Positions 39,066-48,286 of a stretch of DNA of 64,000 bases are shown piece after piece. The stretch is from Nonomuraea gerenzanensis. Its GTDB lineage: Bacteria > Actinomycetota > Actinomycetes > Streptosporangiales > Streptosporangiaceae. The notes beneath the pieces were generated by a model. It saw only the letters and a list, made by a program, of their open reading frames with translations. It had not been told where the DNA came from and made no database searches. How positions within the stretch are numbered: position 1 is the first letter of the stretch; every line of letters begins with the position of its first letter. The position numbers and the translations under genes are program-made. The stretch lies in contig NZ_CP084058.1 of assembly GCF_020215645.1 (NCBI RefSeq), positions 10,718,501-10,782,500 on the forward strand. Direction: 5' to 3'.

Positions 39066-39093
39066 GCCACCACTGGGACGAGTACGCGATCAT
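39055..39093 (-). CDS. trpL: Trp leader peptide [12 protein letters not shown]
   Basis: A 12-codon reading frame about 100 nt upstream of trpD with two adjacent Trp codons (39067-39072). It starts with ATG behind GGTGGGAG and ends in TAG. The Trp pair sits directly before attenuator segment 1. A ribosome stalled there under Trp shortage would cover segment 1, let segments 2:3 pair, and prevent the terminator. Leader peptides with Trp runs are known before trp genes of other actinobacteria; this one is assigned from the sequence. Confidence 0.82.
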   Translation of the reverse strand: MIAYSSQWWPAS

Positions 39094-39195
39094 GCTCCCA
39101 CCTTAGCAGACGCCCTTGATCCACATAGGGAGCCATCCAGCTATGTCGCCCGCACCCATGCGTGGCGCGACAGGTACCGCATAACCTGTCGAAGT

Positions 39196-39948
39196 ATGGC
39201 GAAGGAGCTGACGGGGCGCACCGCGCTGGTGACGGGGGCCGGGGCCGGCATCGGGGCCGCGTGCGCCCGGCGGCTGGCCGCGGCGGGGGCCAGGGTGCTG
39301 GTCGTGGACCTGCGGGCCGAGCCCGCGGAGAAGGTGGCCGCCGAGGTGGGCGGCACCGCGGTGGTGGCCGACCTGAGCGAGCCCGGCTTCGTGGCGGCGC
39401 TGCCCGACGAGCCGGTGGACATCGTGGTCAACAACGCCGGGTTCCAGCACGTGGCGCCGATCGAGGAGTTCCCGCCCGAGGTGTTCGCCACCATGCTCAG
39501 GGTGATGGTCGAGGCGCCGTTCCTGATCGCGCGCAGGGTGCTGCCCGGCATGTACGCCAGGGGCTGGGGCCGGTTCGTGAACATCTCGTCCGTGCACGGG
39601 CTGCGGGCCTCGCCGTTCAAGTCGGCGTACACGACGGCCAAGCACGGGCTGGAGGGGTTCTCCAAGGTCGTGGCGCTCGAAGGGGCCCCGCACGGCGTCA
39701 CCTCGGTCTGCGTCTGCCCCGCGTACGTGCGCACCGGGCTGGTCGAGGCGCAGATCGCCGACCAGGCCAAGGTGCACGGCATCGCCGAGGAGGAGGTCGT
39801 GCGGGACATCATGCTCGCGCCGGCCGCGATCAAGCGGCTGATCGAGCCCGAGGAGGTGGCCGAGCTGGTCGCCTACCTGTGCGGCCCGGCCGGATCGTTC
39901 GTCACGGGCGTGTCGCTGCCGGTGGACGGCGGCTGGACGGCGCGGTAG
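39196..39948 (+). CDS. 3-hydroxybutyrate dehydrogenase (SDR family)
   Basis: A 250-residue short-chain dehydrogenase that should oxidise (R)-3-hydroxybutyrate to acetoacetate with NAD. The nucleotide motif TGAGAGIGAA, NNAG, the Ser/Tyr/Lys triad (NISSVHG, YTTAKHG) and the C-terminal PAYVRTGLVEAQIADQAK are typical of bacterial 3-hydroxybutyrate dehydrogenases. The stop codon TAG abuts the next gene's GTG (TAGTG, 1-nt overlap). It leads a five-gene co-directional set whose later members are a permease and two hydrolases, consistent with use of polyhydroxybutyrate products. Confidence 0.9.
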   Translation: MAKELTGRTALVTGAGAGIGAACARRLAAAGARVLVVDLRAEPAEKVAAEVGGTAVVADLSEPGFVAALPDEPVDIVVNNAGFQHVAPIEEFPPEVFATMLRVMVEAPFLIARRVLPGMYARGWGRFVNISSVHGLRASPFKSAYTTAKHGLEGFSKVVALEGAPHGVTSVCVCPAYVRTGLVEAQIADQAKVHGIAEEEVVRDIMLAPAAIKRLIEPEEVAELVAYLCGPAGSFVTGVSLPVDGGWTAR

Positions 39949-41831
39949 TGAGCAGGCGGTTCCTGGAGTTGCTGGCCAGGGAGGCGTCGGCGGTCGAGTT
40001 CGAGGGGCCGATCATCCAGGCCAGGGCCGCCGGCGCGGACCCGGCGGCGATCGAGGAGCTGGAGCGCGCCAAGATCGAGGCGCTCAAGGTGCGCGACCTG
40101 CTGAAACGGCGGGCCAGGCGCGAGGCGGAGCTGTCGGCGCTGTACGACACGGCGGGCGACCTGGCGGCGCTGCGCGACCTCGACGCCGTGCTGGAGGCCA
40201 TCGTGCACCGGGCCAGGCAGCTGCTGGCCACCGACGTGGCGTACATGACGCTGCACGACCCCGAGCGGGGCGACACCTACATGCGGGTCACCGACGGGTC
40301 GATCTCGGCCAAGTTCCGGGCGTTGCGGCTGGCCATGGGGCACGGGCTGGGCGGGCTGGTGGCGCAGACGGCGGTGCCGTACGCGACGGCCGACTACTTC
40401 GCCGACGCCAGGTTCCGGCACAGGGAGCACATCGACGACGCCGTCAAGGAGGAGGGCCTGGTCGCCATCCTCGGGGTGCCGCTGCGGCTGGGGCAGCGGG
40501 TGATCGGCGTGCTGATGGCGGCCAACCGCAGCGCGCGGCCGTTCCACCAGGAGGAGGTGTCGCTGCTGGCCAGCCTGGCCGCGCACGCCGCCGTCGCGAT
40601 CGACAACGCCAGGCTGCTGCAGGAGACCAGGAACGCGCTGGAGGAGCTGTCGCACGCCCACAGGACCGCCAGGGAGCACGGCGAGGCCGTGGAGCGGGCC
40701 GCCAAGGCGCACGACAGGATGACCTCGCTGGTGCTGCGCGGCGGCGGGATCGAGGACGTGGCGGCCGTGGTCACCGACGTGCTGGGCGGCTCGCTGGCCG
40801 TGCTGGACGACCTGGGCCGGGCCATCAGCGGTGACGTGGGCGAGCTGGACGCGGGGGTGTTCGAGGCCGCGCAGGCGTCCAGGGCGCTGGGCCGTACCGT
40901 GCGCAGGGGTGACCTGCTGATCGCGTCCGTGGACGTCGGCGGGGAGCCGGTGTGCACGCTGATCCTGCGCAGCGACGACGCCGACGAGCGCATCCTGGAG
41001 CGGGCGGCGCTGGTGTGCGCGTTGCTGCTGCTGTTCCGCAGGAGCGTGGCGGAGGCCGAGGGGCGGGTCAGGGGCGAGCTGCTCGACGACCTGATCTCGC
41101 GTCCCGGCGCGCCGGGGCTGGCCGACCGGGCCAGGCGGCTGGGCATGGACCTGGGCGCGCCGCACGTGGTGGTGGTCGCCAGGCACGCGGGGCAGCGCGA
41201 GCGGGCGGCGTTCTGGGCGTCCTCGCACGCCACCGTGCGGCACGGGCTGGCCACGGGCCGGGGCGACGAGGTGGTGCTGCTGCTGCCCGGCGACGACGCG
41301 GGCGGGCTGGCGCGGCGGGTGGCCCGCGAGCTGTCCTCGTCGCTGCACAGCGCCGCGACCGCGGGCGCGTCGTGCGTGGCGCTGCAGGGCGCGCCGCAGG
41401 CCCGCGACGTGGCCGCCGCCTACCAGGAGGCGCGGCGGTGCGCCGAGGCGCTCATCGCGCTGGGGCGGACGGGTGACGGCGCGAGCGCGGCCGGGCTGGG
41501 CTTCGTGGGGCTGCTCGTCGGCGACGGCCGCGACGTGCGCGGCTTCGTCGACAGGACGCTCGGCGCGGTCATCGAGTACGACGCCCGCAGGGGCACCGCC
41601 CTGACCGGCACGCTGGCGGCCTACTTCGGCACCGGCGGCTCCCCCTCGCGCACGGCCGAGACCATGCACATCCACGTCAACACCGTCACGCAGCGGCTCG
41701 ACCGCATCGGCAAGCTGCTCGGCGAGGGCTGGCTGGAGCCGGAGCGCGCGCTGGAGATCCAGCTCGCCCTCCGCCTGCACCGGCTCGGCCACACAGACTC
41801 GCCGAACACTATGGGCCCCGACGCCATATGA
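39948..41831 (+). CDS. PucR/CdaR-type transcriptional regulator with GAF domain
   Basis: A 627-residue regulator. Residues 60-220 form a GAF sensor domain (VLEAIVHRARQLLATDVAYMTLHDPERGD..., AHAAVAIDNARLL). The C-terminal 70 residues are the PucR helix-turn-helix (ALTGTLAAYFGTGGSPSRTAETMHIHVNTVTQRLDRIGKLLGEGW). The central region is a PucR-like linker domain. Its GTG start overlaps the stop of the dehydrogenase gene. It probably controls the surrounding catabolic operon; the GAF ligand is unknown. Confidence 0.92.
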   Translation: MSRRFLELLAREASAVEFEGPIIQARAAGADPAAIEELERAKIEALKVRDLLKRRARREAELSALYDTAGDLAALRDLDAVLEAIVHRARQLLATDVAYMTLHDPERGDTYMRVTDGSISAKFRALRLAMGHGLGGLVAQTAVPYATADYFADARFRHREHIDDAVKEEGLVAILGVPLRLGQRVIGVLMAANRSARPFHQEEVSLLASLAAHAAVAIDNARLLQETRNALEELSHAHRTAREHGEAVERAAKAHDRMTSLVLRGGGIEDVAAVVTDVLGGSLAVLDDLGRAISGDVGELDAGVFEAAQASRALGRTVRRGDLLIASVDVGGEPVCTLILRSDDADERILERAALVCALLLLFRRSVAEAEGRVRGELLDDLISRPGAPGLADRARRLGMDLGAPHVVVVARHAGQRERAAFWASSHATVRHGLATGRGDEVVLLLPGDDAGGLARRVARELSSSLHSAATAGASCVALQGAPQARDVAAAYQEARRCAEALIALGRTGDGASAAGLGFVGLLVGDGRDVRGFVDRTLGAVIEYDARRGTALTGTLAAYFGTGGSPSRTAETMHIHVNTVTQRLDRIGKLLGEGWLEPERALEIQLALRLHRLGHTDSPNTMGPDAI

Positions 41832-41862
41832 GTGACCCCGGTCACAACCTACGGTGACCGGC

Positions 41863-43137
41863 ATGGCCACTTCCATCAAGAAGATCGTCGCCGCGAGCCT
41901 GATCGGCACCACCATCGAGTGGTACGACTTCTTCCTGTACGGCTCGGCAGCCGCCCTCGTGTTCAACAAGCTCTTCTTCCCCGAGTCCGACCCGCTGACC
42001 GGCACGCTGCTGGCGTTCCTCACCTACGCCGTCGGGTTCGTCGCCCGCCCGCTCGGCGGCCTGGTCTTCGGCCACTTCGGCGACCGGATCGGCCGCAAGA
42101 CGCTGCTGGTCGTCAGCCTGCTGATGATGGGCACGGCGACGTTCCTGATCGGCTGCCTGCCGACGTACGAGACGCTGGGCCCGGCGGCGGCGCTGCTGCT
42201 GACGTCGCTGCGGCTGGTGCAGGGCTTCGCGCTCGGCGGCGAGTGGGGCGGCGCGGTGCTGATCGTCTCCGAGCACGGCGACACGGCGCGGCGCGGCTTC
42301 TGGGCCTCCTGGCCGCAGGCCGGCGCTCCCGGCGGGAACCTGCTGGCCACCGGCGTGCTGGCGGCGCTGGCCGCCTGGCAGTCGGACGAGGCGTTCCTGT
42401 CGTGGGGCTGGCGGGTGCCGTTCCTGCTGTCGGGCGTGCTGGTGCTGATCGGGCTGTGGATCAGGCTGTCGATCAGTGAGTCGCCGGTCTTCCAGCAGGC
42501 CCCGCCCGAGGCCAGGGCCCCGATCGTCGGGGTGCTGCGCCACCACAGCAAGGACGTGCTCGTCGCGATCGGCGCCCGCCTGGCGGAGAACATCTCGTTC
42601 TACCTGCTGACCGTCTTCGTCATCACCTACGCCAAGCAGACCGGCATCGACAACTCCACCGTGCTGAACGCGGTGCTGATCTCCTCCGGCATCCACTTCC
42701 TGACGATCCCGATGTGGGGCGCGATGTCCGACCGGTTCGGCCGCCGCCCGGTCTACCTGGCGGGCGCCGCCGGCATCGGCGTGTGGATCTTCGCGTTCTT
42801 CCCGCTCGTGGACACCGGCAGCTTCCTGGCGATCACCCTGGCCGTCACCGTCGGCCTGCTCTTCCACGGCATGATGTACGGCCCGCAGGCGGCCTTCTTC
42901 TCCGAGCTGTTCGGCACCAGGACCCGCTACACCGGCGTCTCCATCGGCGCGCAGCTCTCGGCCATCGTGGCGGGCGCGCTGGCCCCCATCATCGCGGTCG
43001 CCCTGCTGCAGCAGTTCGGCAGCAGCGTGCCCATCTCGATCTACCTCGGGGTGGCGGCACTGCTCACCCTGTTCTCGGTCTACGCCGCGCGCGAGACCCG
43101 GGGCAGCGACCTGGCCGAGAGGATCCACGTCAAGTGA
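41863..43137 (+). CDS. MHS-family metabolite:H+ symporter
   Basis: A 424-residue major facilitator protein of the metabolite:H+ symporter subfamily. Diagnostic features: N-terminus IGTTIEWYDFFLYG, GFVARPLGGLVFGHFGDRIGRKTLL (motif A) and WGGAVLIVSEHG. MHS carriers import small organic acids such as 3-hydroxybutyrate, citrate or shikimate. ATG at 41863 preferred to an upstream GTG. The stop overlaps the next start (GTGA). With the dehydrogenase upstream, 3-hydroxybutyrate import is the best guess. Confidence 0.9.
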   Translation: MATSIKKIVAASLIGTTIEWYDFFLYGSAAALVFNKLFFPESDPLTGTLLAFLTYAVGFVARPLGGLVFGHFGDRIGRKTLLVVSLLMMGTATFLIGCLPTYETLGPAAALLLTSLRLVQGFALGGEWGGAVLIVSEHGDTARRGFWASWPQAGAPGGNLLATGVLAALAAWQSDEAFLSWGWRVPFLLSGVLVLIGLWIRLSISESPVFQQAPPEARAPIVGVLRHHSKDVLVAIGARLAENISFYLLTVFVITYAKQTGIDNSTVLNAVLISSGIHFLTIPMWGAMSDRFGRRPVYLAGAAGIGVWIFAFFPLVDTGSFLAITLAVTVGLLFHGMMYGPQAAFFSELFGTRTRYTGVSIGAQLSAIVAGALAPIIAVALLQQFGSSVPISIYLGVAALLTLFSVYAARETRGSDLAERIHVK

Positions 43138-44132
43138 AGGTCACCACGCCCCGGCTCACCCAGCACGTCCTGACCGTCGAGGGCAGGACCACCGGCGAGC
43201 CCGTGCTGTTCGTGCACGGCAACGTCTCCTCCGCCGCCTTCTGGCGCGACACCATGGCCGCGCTGCCCGAGGGGTACCGCCCGCTGGCGGTGGACCTGCG
43301 CGGGTTCGGCGACACCGACCCGGCCCCCGTGGACGCCACCAGGGGCCTGCGCGACTACTCCGACGACCTCCTGGAGCTCATCGACGCGCTGGAGGTGGAG
43401 CGGGCGCACCTGGTCGGCTGGAGCATGGGCGGCGGGGTCGTCCTCCAGGCGCTGCGTGAGCGCCCCAGGGCCGTCAGGAGCCTCACCCTGGTCAACCCGG
43501 TCTCCCCCTACGGCTACGGCGGCACAGAGGGCCCTGAGGGGCGGCTGACGCACCCCGACGGGACGGGCGCGGGAGCGGGAGCGGCCAACCCGGACTTCAT
43601 CGCCCGGCTGCGGGCGGGCGACCTGTCGGAGGAGGCCCCCACCTCGCCCCGCAACGTCTTCCGCTCCTCCTACGTCAAGCACCCGGTGCCCGACGAGGAC
43701 TTCTACGTGCGCGCGATGCTCACCACCCGCGTCGGCGAGGCGCACTACCCCGGCGACGCCGCCACCTCCGGCGCCTGGCCGGGCGTGGCCCCCGGCAAGA
43801 CGGGCGTGCTCAACGCGCTGGCCCCCACCCACTTCCGGGTGGACGACCTGGACACGATCGACCCCAAGCCGCCGATCCTGTGGATCAGGGGCGCCGACGA
43901 CGTGATCGTCTCGGACACCTCGCTGTTCGACCTGGCCCACCTCGGCGCGCTCGGCGTCGTGCCCGGCTCGCCGGGCACCCCGGCCCAGCCCATGGTGAGC
44001 CAGACCAGGGCCGTGCTGGAGCGGTACGGCAGGTACCGCGAGCGCGTGCTGGACGACTGCGGCCACAGCCCGCACCTGGAGCACCCGGAGCAGTTCCAGC
44101 ACCTGCTGGCCGAGCACCTGAAGGAGGCGTAG
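43134..44132 (+). CDS. Alpha/beta hydrolase
   Basis: A 332-residue cytosolic alpha/beta hydrolase. The oxyanion region FVHGNVSSAAFWRD, nucleophile elbow GWSMGGG, an acid near RGADDVIV and the catalytic His in DCGHSPHLEHPE are in order. A long cap region of about 100 residues sits between strands 6 and 7. The start GTG overlaps the transporter stop and the gene abuts the next, so it belongs to the same operon. A role in cleaving oligomeric hydroxyacid esters is plausible from context only. Confidence 0.9.
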   Translation: MKVTTPRLTQHVLTVEGRTTGEPVLFVHGNVSSAAFWRDTMAALPEGYRPLAVDLRGFGDTDPAPVDATRGLRDYSDDLLELIDALEVERAHLVGWSMGGGVVLQALRERPRAVRSLTLVNPVSPYGYGGTEGPEGRLTHPDGTGAGAGAANPDFIARLRAGDLSEEAPTSPRNVFRSSYVKHPVPDEDFYVRAMLTTRVGEAHYPGDAATSGAWPGVAPGKTGVLNALAPTHFRVDDLDTIDPKPPILWIRGADDVIVSDTSLFDLAHLGALGVVPGSPGTPAQPMVSQTRAVLERYGRYRERVLDDCGHSPHLEHPEQFQHLLAEHLKEA

Positions 44133-45284
44133 ATGCTGGTCGCACTCACGCTCGTGGCGAGCTTACTGACGCCCGCGAGCCAGCTCACGGTGCCCGGCGC
44201 CGAGCACGCGACGGTCGCCGCACTGGACGACCTGACCACGGCCGGCACCGCGCTGACCGGCCACACCGACCCCGCCGACTGGGCCGGGCTGCACTCGGCC
44301 GCCACGGTCAACCCCACCGGCGTGCCCGGCGTCCAGATCGACGGCTACTTCCCCGACACCTCCACCGGCAACGCCACGCACGGCTGGAACCACGACTCCC
44401 AGTTCGTGATCAGGCTGCCGGAGAAGTGGAACGGCGGCCTGGTCGTCTCCGGCACCCCCGGCAACAGGGAGCAGTACGCCAACGACTTCACGATCTCCGA
44501 CTGGGTGCTGTCGAAGGGGTACGCGTTCGCCGCCACCGACAAGGGCAACGTGGGCGTGAACTTCCACGAGGACGGCCGCCGCCCCGGCGACGCCATCGCC
44601 GAGTGGAACCACCGCCTCACCCAGCTCACAGTGGCCGCCAAGGCCGTGGTCAGGCAGCGGTACGGCAGGAAGCCGGAGCGCACGTTCGCCGCGGGCATCT
44701 CCAACGGCGGCTACCTGGTGCGGTGGCAGCTGGAGAACCGCGGCTGGCTCTACGACGGCGGCGTGGACTGGGAGGGCACGCTCTGGCGGGTCAAGGGCGA
44801 CAACCTGCTGAACTTCCTGCCTCCGGCGCTGAAGGCGTACCCGGACGAGGCCGGGGTGCGGGCGGCCGGGTTCGCGGCGGGCTCGGAGTTCCTGTGGCCG
44901 TTCCACCGGCAGTACTACTGGGAGCTGACCCAGCAGCTCTACCAGAAGGAGCTGGACCCGTCGTACCAGGGCGCCGCCGCGGACTACGACTACGACGAGC
45001 GCAGACCGTACGCGGCCGTGGCGAAGATCGCGCTGACCGGCAGGATCACCAAGCCGCTGATCACCCTGCACGGCACGCTCGACACGCTGCTGCCGATCTC
45101 GCGCGACTCCGACGTGTACGCGAAGATGGTCGGCCCGCACCGGCCCTTCCGCTACCACCGGATCGAGGGCGGCAACCACCTCGACAGCCTGGTGGACCTC
45201 TACCCCGACCGGCTCAAGCCGATGCTCCCTGCCTTCAGGAGCGCCTTCGAGGAGCTGGCGGGCTGGGTTCAGTCCGCGAGGTAG
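44133..45284 (+). CDS. Secreted tannase/PHB-oligomer-hydrolase-like esterase
   Basis: A 383-residue secreted alpha/beta hydrolase. A short signal peptide (about residues 1-17) is followed by a catalytic domain with the nucleophile GISNGG, acid in LHGTLDTLLP and His in EGGNHLDSLVDLY. The GISNGG elbow and long inserts resemble the tannase/feruloyl esterase and 3-hydroxybutyrate oligomer hydrolase groups. The GGAGG ribosome site lies inside the end of the previous gene, whose stop directly abuts this ATG. In context it could release 3-hydroxybutyrate outside the cell for the permease. The 3' end overlaps the convergent glycosyltransferase by 16 nt. Confidence 0.82.
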   Translation: MLVALTLVASLLTPASQLTVPGAEHATVAALDDLTTAGTALTGHTDPADWAGLHSAATVNPTGVPGVQIDGYFPDTSTGNATHGWNHDSQFVIRLPEKWNGGLVVSGTPGNREQYANDFTISDWVLSKGYAFAATDKGNVGVNFHEDGRRPGDAIAEWNHRLTQLTVAAKAVVRQRYGRKPERTFAAGISNGGYLVRWQLENRGWLYDGGVDWEGTLWRVKGDNLLNFLPPALKAYPDEAGVRAAGFAAGSEFLWPFHRQYYWELTQQLYQKELDPSYQGAAADYDYDERRPYAAVAKIALTGRITKPLITLHGTLDTLLPISRDSDVYAKMVGPHRPFRYHRIEGGNHLDSLVDLYPDRLKPMLPAFRSAFEELAGWVQSAR

Positions 45285-47266
45285 CGGTACCTGCCCGCGC
45301 GCGCCAGGCGCACGATGTGCCGCGCGCCGGGCAGCCTGCGGCCGAGCCGGTACAGCGCGGTGTCGCGGCCCAGGGGCGAGCGGCGCTCCGGGTCCACGGC
45401 GGCGGCGGGGCGGGCCTCGATCCTGCCCCTGCGCATCTCCAGCGCGAACCGCAGCCCCACCTCCTCGTCGGGCGAGCGCAGCGTGCACTGCCAGCTGCCA
45501 GGCCCGAAGTGCTCGGGGCCCGGGAACAGGCGCTTGACCGGCACCTTGGCCACGAGCTGGCCGGCCAGCCTGCCCGGCACCCCGGCCTCGACCAGGGCGG
45601 GCGCGCTCACCTCGCGGGCGCGCCTGCCGGTGCTGCGCATGACCAGCTCCAGCGGCGGGCCGCCGCTCGGCGGCACGTACGGCACCGGCAGCACGACGTA
45701 CAGGTGCCGCCCGAGATGCTTGACCTCCACGCCCCGCGACACCAGCTTGATCGACTCGGAGAAGGAGCGCGGCTCGATGGCCAGCCCCAGCTCGCCCGAG
45801 TCGCTCCAGCACGGCACCACCAGCCGCATCCTGGGCCGCTGGGCCAGCACGCCGAGGCAGTTGAGCGGGCCGTCGGGGTGGCTGACGCGGGTCCTGGCCT
45901 GGTTGGCGCCGCTGAACATGCGGACGTGCACCTCCCACTGGCCGGGCCGCAGCGGCTCGCCCAGGGCCGCCTTGGTGACGTCCAGGCGGGTCTCGGCCTG
46001 GATGCGGACCCTGACGCGGCGGCGGCCCGCGGGGACGCGCTCGACGTGCTGGGTGAGCGGCAGGAAGTGCACGACGCCCGTCTCGGTGTGGCGCACGTAC
46101 AGCTCCAGGCGGGCCCGCTCGACGTCCTTGGTGATGTCCGTGACGTCCGGGGGCAGCTTCCTGGTCTCCAGCGAGCGCGGCGGGATCCAGTGCAGGCTGT
46201 CGCCGTCCACCTGGTACTTGTCCGGGGTGCCGTCGCCCGCCAGCACCTCGGCGGTCAGCCCGAGCACCAGGACGTGGGCGTCCCAGCGCACCTCGGTCAG
46301 GTCGGCGCGCAGCCCGGCACGCCTGGTGGAGTTGGACATGAGCACGATCTGGTCGAGGCGGCCCATGCGCACGTACCCGGCCACGACGCGGAGCTGGACC
46401 GGCAGGTGGCGGTCGAGGTGCTCGGGGAAGCGCTTGGCCACCAGCTCCTGCATGACCCGGAAGTGCATGCCCCTGTCGACGGACGAGTCGGCGAACTTGC
46501 TGGTCAGCAGGGGCCGCAGGACGGCGTACCTGAGCCAGTAGGCGTACATGCGGTCGCGCTGGCGGCCCTCGCCCACGTAGGTGTCGATGTCGTCGAGCAG
46601 CTTGTGCAGCTCCTTGACGATCGCCCGCGGCTCCTCCTCCACGTCGGGCCGCTCCCCGAGATGGCAGCAGACGTGCTCGGCCAGCACCGCGATGACCTTG
46701 GCGTGCAGGTAGGCGCGCAGCACGAACGCCTGCTCCCCCATCCGGCTGCCCGGCACGGAGAAGCCCAGCTCGTGCTCCTCCAGGAAGGCGCGCCGGTAGA
46801 GCTGCTGCGGGAGGAGCAGGGTGAGCAGCCGGTCGCGCAGGATGTCGGCCCGGGGGGTGCTGCGCCCGAAGGCGGTCATCGGCGGGCCCGAGTCGCGGAT
46901 CAGGCGGCCGACCAGCACGTCCGCGTCGGTCTCCACGGCCCGGTCGTGCATGCGCTCGACGGCGTCCCGCTCCAGGCGGTCGCCGGGCCCCAGGAAGAAC
47001 ACGTAGTCGCCGGCGGCCGCGGCCAGGCCGACGTTGCGGGCGCGCGAGGGTGATCCCGTGTACGGCAGGTGCAGCGCGCGGACGTTCTCGCGAACGGCCG
47101 CGATGGTGTCCAGACGCTCGGCGACCCCGTCGGTGGACCCGTCGTCCACGAGGATCACCTCGTACTCGTCCGGGGGCATCGTCTGCTCCAGCGCGGAACG
47201 CATGCACGCGTCGGCGGAGTCACCCGGATTGTGGACATTGATGATCACACTGACCTTCACACCCAT
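45269..47266 (-). CDS. Family 2 glycosyltransferase with large C-terminal beta-rich region
   Basis: A 665-residue protein. Residues 4-230 are a GT-A fold glycosyltransferase (VSVIINVHNPGDSADAC, DDGSTDG at 41-47, FLGPGDRLERDAVERM in place of the usual DxD). Residues 330-630 are two beta-rich modules resembling the C-terminal regions of teichoic-acid and capsule glycosyltransferases of the TarP/TarS kind. It likely decorates a wall polymer. ATG at 47266. No sugar-nucleotide gene is adjacent. Confidence 0.88.
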   Translation of the reverse strand: MGVKVSVIINVHNPGDSADACMRSALEQTMPPDEYEVILVDDGSTDGVAERLDTIAAVRENVRALHLPYTGSPSRARNVGLAAAAGDYVFFLGPGDRLERDAVERMHDRAVETDADVLVGRLIRDSGPPMTAFGRSTPRADILRDRLLTLLLPQQLYRRAFLEEHELGFSVPGSRMGEQAFVLRAYLHAKVIAVLAEHVCCHLGERPDVEEEPRAIVKELHKLLDDIDTYVGEGRQRDRMYAYWLRYAVLRPLLTSKFADSSVDRGMHFRVMQELVAKRFPEHLDRHLPVQLRVVAGYVRMGRLDQIVLMSNSTRRAGLRADLTEVRWDAHVLVLGLTAEVLAGDGTPDKYQVDGDSLHWIPPRSLETRKLPPDVTDITKDVERARLELYVRHTETGVVHFLPLTQHVERVPAGRRRVRVRIQAETRLDVTKAALGEPLRPGQWEVHVRMFSGANQARTRVSHPDGPLNCLGVLAQRPRMRLVVPCWSDSGELGLAIEPRSFSESIKLVSRGVEVKHLGRHLYVVLPVPYVPPSGGPPLELVMRSTGRRAREVSAPALVEAGVPGRLAGQLVAKVPVKRLFPGPEHFGPGSWQCTLRSPDEEVGLRFALEMRRGRIEARPAAAVDPERRSPLGRDTALYRLGRRLPGARHIVRLARAGRYRYLAD

Positions 47267-47344
47267 GCGGCCAGCGTGCGCCCGTATACAGGATCGGGCG
47301 CGACGGCTTGCCGATTGGGGAAGGAAAGTTGACCCGCTGTGGAC

Positions 47345-48058
47345 TTAATACCAACCGACGCGCTGCGAGTGGCCCCAGGCGGCGCAGGGCGTGCCGTAGC
47401 GGCCCTTGATGTAGCCCAGGCCCCACTTGATCTGGGTGGCGGCGTTGGTCTGCCAGTCGGCGCCCGCGCTGGCCATCTTGGTGCCCGGCAGCGACTGCGG
47501 GATGCCGTACGCGCCGGAGTAGCGGTTCATGGCCCGCTCGTTCCAGCCGCTCTCCTTCTGCCAGAGGCTCTCCAGGCAGCCCCACTGGTCCGCGCCGAAC
47601 CCGAACGAGGCCAGCATCGCCTTGGCGGTGGCCTTGTTGCTGCCCGGGGACGGGTCGCTGCCCGGCGGGAAGTTCATGGCGGGGAAGCCGTCGCCGCCCG
47701 GGGCCTTCTTGGGCACCACCCAGTCGAGGCCCTTGCCGGCCGCGCCCTTGCGGTCCTTCTTCATCTGGTCGGCCCGGTAGGCCTGCTCCGCCTCGGCCTT
47801 GAGCAGGTCGGCCTCGGGGTCGGGCGCGTACAGGTCGCCGCTGGCGAGCTTGCCGAGGTCGGTGAGCGACATGGGCTGCGGCGGCGGCTCGCTGGAGTTC
47901 TGCACGGCGCGGTAGGCGGTGTAGCCGCCGCCACCGAGGACGACCACCAGCGAGAGCGCGGTGATGACGATGCGTTTGGGAGTGAAGCGCGAAGGCCGGC
48001 GCGCCGAGGGGAGATCTTCCTTCGGGGGGCGCTCACTCAACTGCGGACCGGGGCTCAC
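47345..48058 (-). CDS. Membrane-anchored lytic transglycosylase (SLT-like)
   Basis: A 237-residue protein: basic cytoplasmic N-terminus, one membrane helix (about 30-48), a linker, and a C-terminal transglycosylase-like domain (residues 145-237) with ESLWQKESGWNERAMNRYSGAYGIPQSLPGTKMA, where Glu in QKESGW is the candidate catalytic acid. It cleaves peptidoglycan during growth or resuscitation. GTG start. The 266-bp upstream region holds a CRP-type box and strong stems, pointing to tight control. Confidence 0.92.
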   Translation of the reverse strand: MSPGPQLSERPPKEDLPSARRPSRFTPKRIVITALSLVVVLGGGGYTAYRAVQNSSEPPPQPMSLTDLGKLASGDLYAPDPEADLLKAEAEQAYRADQMKKDRKGAAGKGLDWVVPKKAPGGDGFPAMNFPPGSDPSPGSNKATAKAMLASFGFGADQWGCLESLWQKESGWNERAMNRYSGAYGIPQSLPGTKMASAGADWQTNAATQIKWGLGYIKGRYGTPCAAWGHSQRVGWY

Positions 48059-48165
48059 GATGCATGAGCTTGCCCTGTCCTAGGGGGTGGTCCGCAACCG
48101 AAACGCGGGAATCGCTTGGTGTAAATTTCACCAACCAGCAGGTTAGCCCCGCGTTTCCCGAAAAA

Positions 48166-48181
48166 TGTGACATTCGTCACA
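48166..48181. promoter_or_regulatory. CRP-type binding site
   Basis: The perfect palindrome TGTGACATTCGTCACA equals the consensus TGTGA-N6-TCACA of actinobacterial CRP-family regulators. It lies 108 bp upstream of the transglycosylase start and 144 bp upstream of the response regulator. Muralytic genes of the resuscitation type are known CRP targets in mycobacteria, which fits. Confidence 0.65.
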
Positions 48182-48268
48182 CGTTGGATGGCTTCCCTTC
48201 GGGCGCCCGTCACCGAAGGGAGGCCGCTTTCAGGGTCGCGGACCATTTTCTGGGTCTGATCCATGACT

Positions 48269-48286
48269 TGTCACAGTTTGGTGACA
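48269..48286. promoter_or_regulatory. Inverted repeat upstream of the two-component operon
   Basis: TGTCAC and GTGACA separated by 6 nt, about 40 bp upstream of the response-regulator start. A TAATAAT lies at 48312-48318, 7 nt before the GTG, so transcription may start at or near the start codon. The repeat is a candidate operator for autoregulation. Confidence 0.5.

Noticed and set aside
48059..48230. c-di-AMP (ydaO-type) riboswitch before the transglycosylase
   Set aside because: The gene context is right and the region is structured, but I could not match the conserved core segments in order. Recorded as an unassigned structured leader.
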